Shown: piece after piece, positions 4,438 through 5,097 of the stretch
How the letters are laid out: the number at the start of each line of letters is the position of its first letter
Position numbering within the stretch: position 1 is the stretch's first letter
DNA from: an uncultured Pseudomonadota bacterium
Lineage (GTDB): Bacteria > Desulfobacterota_B > Binatia > UBA9968
NCBI GenBank assembly: GCA_946478635.1
Contig: CAMLCX010000386.1
Coordinates: 1 to 5,097 of the forward strand
Direction: 5' to 3'
Length of the DNA stretch: 5,097 nucleotides
Translations under genes and position numbers: made by a program
The notes under the pieces: generated by a model
Told to the model about the DNA's origin: nothing
Seen by the model: the letters and a program-made list of their open reading frames with translations, nothing else
The model's database searches: none

Positions 4438-5097
4438 TCAGTGCGCGCCCGCAGGTATGTCGCGTCCGAGGGGATCGCCCTTATAGGATTGGCCGGATTT
4501 GGGATAACGAACGCTGGCGACTAAATCCTGCACTTCCTTTGGCGGCGCTTCGGTCATCAGCGACACGAACCAGATGACGAGGAAGCCCACCGGCAATCCG
4601 AAAACCGCCGAAGCGATGGTCTGGGTGCCGAACCAGGAGACCCCGTAGAACCGGCTGCCGATCATATAGTACGCGGTTACGGCTAATCCGGCGATCATGC
4701 CTAGGCAGGCTCCGGTCTTGTTTGCTCGCTTCCACCATATACCCATGACTAGGGCTGGAAAGAACGATGCGCCGGCCAAACTGAACGCCCACGCCACCAA
4801 CTCGACGATGATGGCGATACGGAACGTGGCGACCCAAGCAGCCACTAGGGCCGTTACAACCAGCAGTATCTTTGTGATCGTGAGCCGTTTGGTCAGTGAG
4901 GCGGTGGGGTCGATGACGTTGTAGTACAAGTCATGGGAGAAAGCATTGGCGATGGTCAACAAGAGGCCATCTGCCGTCGAGAGGGCTGCTGCCAAACCGC
5001 CGGCCATTACCAGGCCCGTGATCACGAACGGTAGGCCTGCGACCTCAGGCATCGACAAAACAACGAAGTCGGTAGACTTGACGACGAAGTCCGCCCA
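4438..5097 (-). CDS. Sodium:solute symporter, acetate-type (C-terminal part, 5' end outside window)
   Basis: The last 219 residues of a sodium:solute symporter (SSS family) are present; the frame stays open to the window edge, so the N-terminal part (probably more than half) is missing. These inner-membrane proteins use the sodium gradient to import small organic acids; this one resembles the ActP-like VC_2705 subfamily, putative acetate or short-chain acid carriers. GLVMAGGLAAALSTADGLLL (28-47 of the fragment) is the helix that carries the sodium-site serine and threonine (S40, T41), followed by NAFSHDLYY. At least four more hydrophobic helices follow (about 73-90, 95-120, 131-147, 160-182), the second ending in GIWWKRANKTGA, and then a soluble tail ending DIPAGAH. 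The substrate is not proven by sequence. It heads the - strand group with the small membrane protein and the CBS/DUF294 protein. Confidence 0.92.
   Translation of the reverse strand, partial: WADFVVKSTDFVVLSMPEVAGLPFVITGLVMAGGLAAALSTADGLLLTIANAFSHDLYYNVIDPTASLTKRLTITKILLVVTALVAAWVATFRIAIIVELVAWAFSLAGASFFPALVMGIWWKRANKTGACLGMIAGLAVTAYYMIGSRFYGVSWFGTQTIASAVFGLPVGFLVIWFVSLMTEAPPKEVQDLVASVRYPKSGQSYKGDPLGRDIPAGAH

Overview
The window looks like part of a proteobacterial chromosome, probably an uncultured member. The evidence is a Tpx-type thiol peroxidase, an acetate-type sodium:solute symporter next to a CBS/DUF294 nucleotidyltransferase (a pairing common in Proteobacteria), strong AGGAGG-type ribosome binding sites, and a REP-like palindromic repeat at the left edge. 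The class cannot be fixed from sequence alone.

Left part (1-1671, + strand) is a peroxide-defence block. After repeat DNA at 1-79 comes tpx (185-688), then a long hairpin. A two-gene operon follows: an AhpE-like peroxiredoxin (899-1369) and a small CGFS-type glutaredoxin (1371-1610), closed by a textbook intrinsic terminator (1635-1671). The peroxiredoxin is the most interesting object in the window. Its reading frame is intact except for one in-frame TGA at 1034-1036, exactly where the peroxidatic cysteine of the PxxxTxxC motif should be. A stable stem-loop follows at a distance suitable for a bacterial SECIS element. The best reading is a selenocysteine-containing peroxiredoxin with its probable reductant encoded one base downstream. 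A gene caller using standard stops would break this gene into a 45-residue fragment and a headless fragment.

Middle (1782-2573, + strand) is an endonuclease/exonuclease/phosphatase-fold hydrolase with its own promoter-like sequence. It converges on, and overlaps by four bases, the next gene on the other strand.

Right part (2570-5097, - strand) reads from the right edge leftwards: the C-terminal part of a sodium:solute symporter (4438-5097, cut by the window), an unrecognised 94-residue membrane protein (4094-4378), and a CBS-pair/DUF294 nucleotidyltransferase-like protein (2570-3985) that lacks the N-terminal cyclic-nucleotide-binding domain often seen in this family. These three probably form a transport and transport-control unit. 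No RNA genes, CRISPR arrays or insertion sequences were seen.
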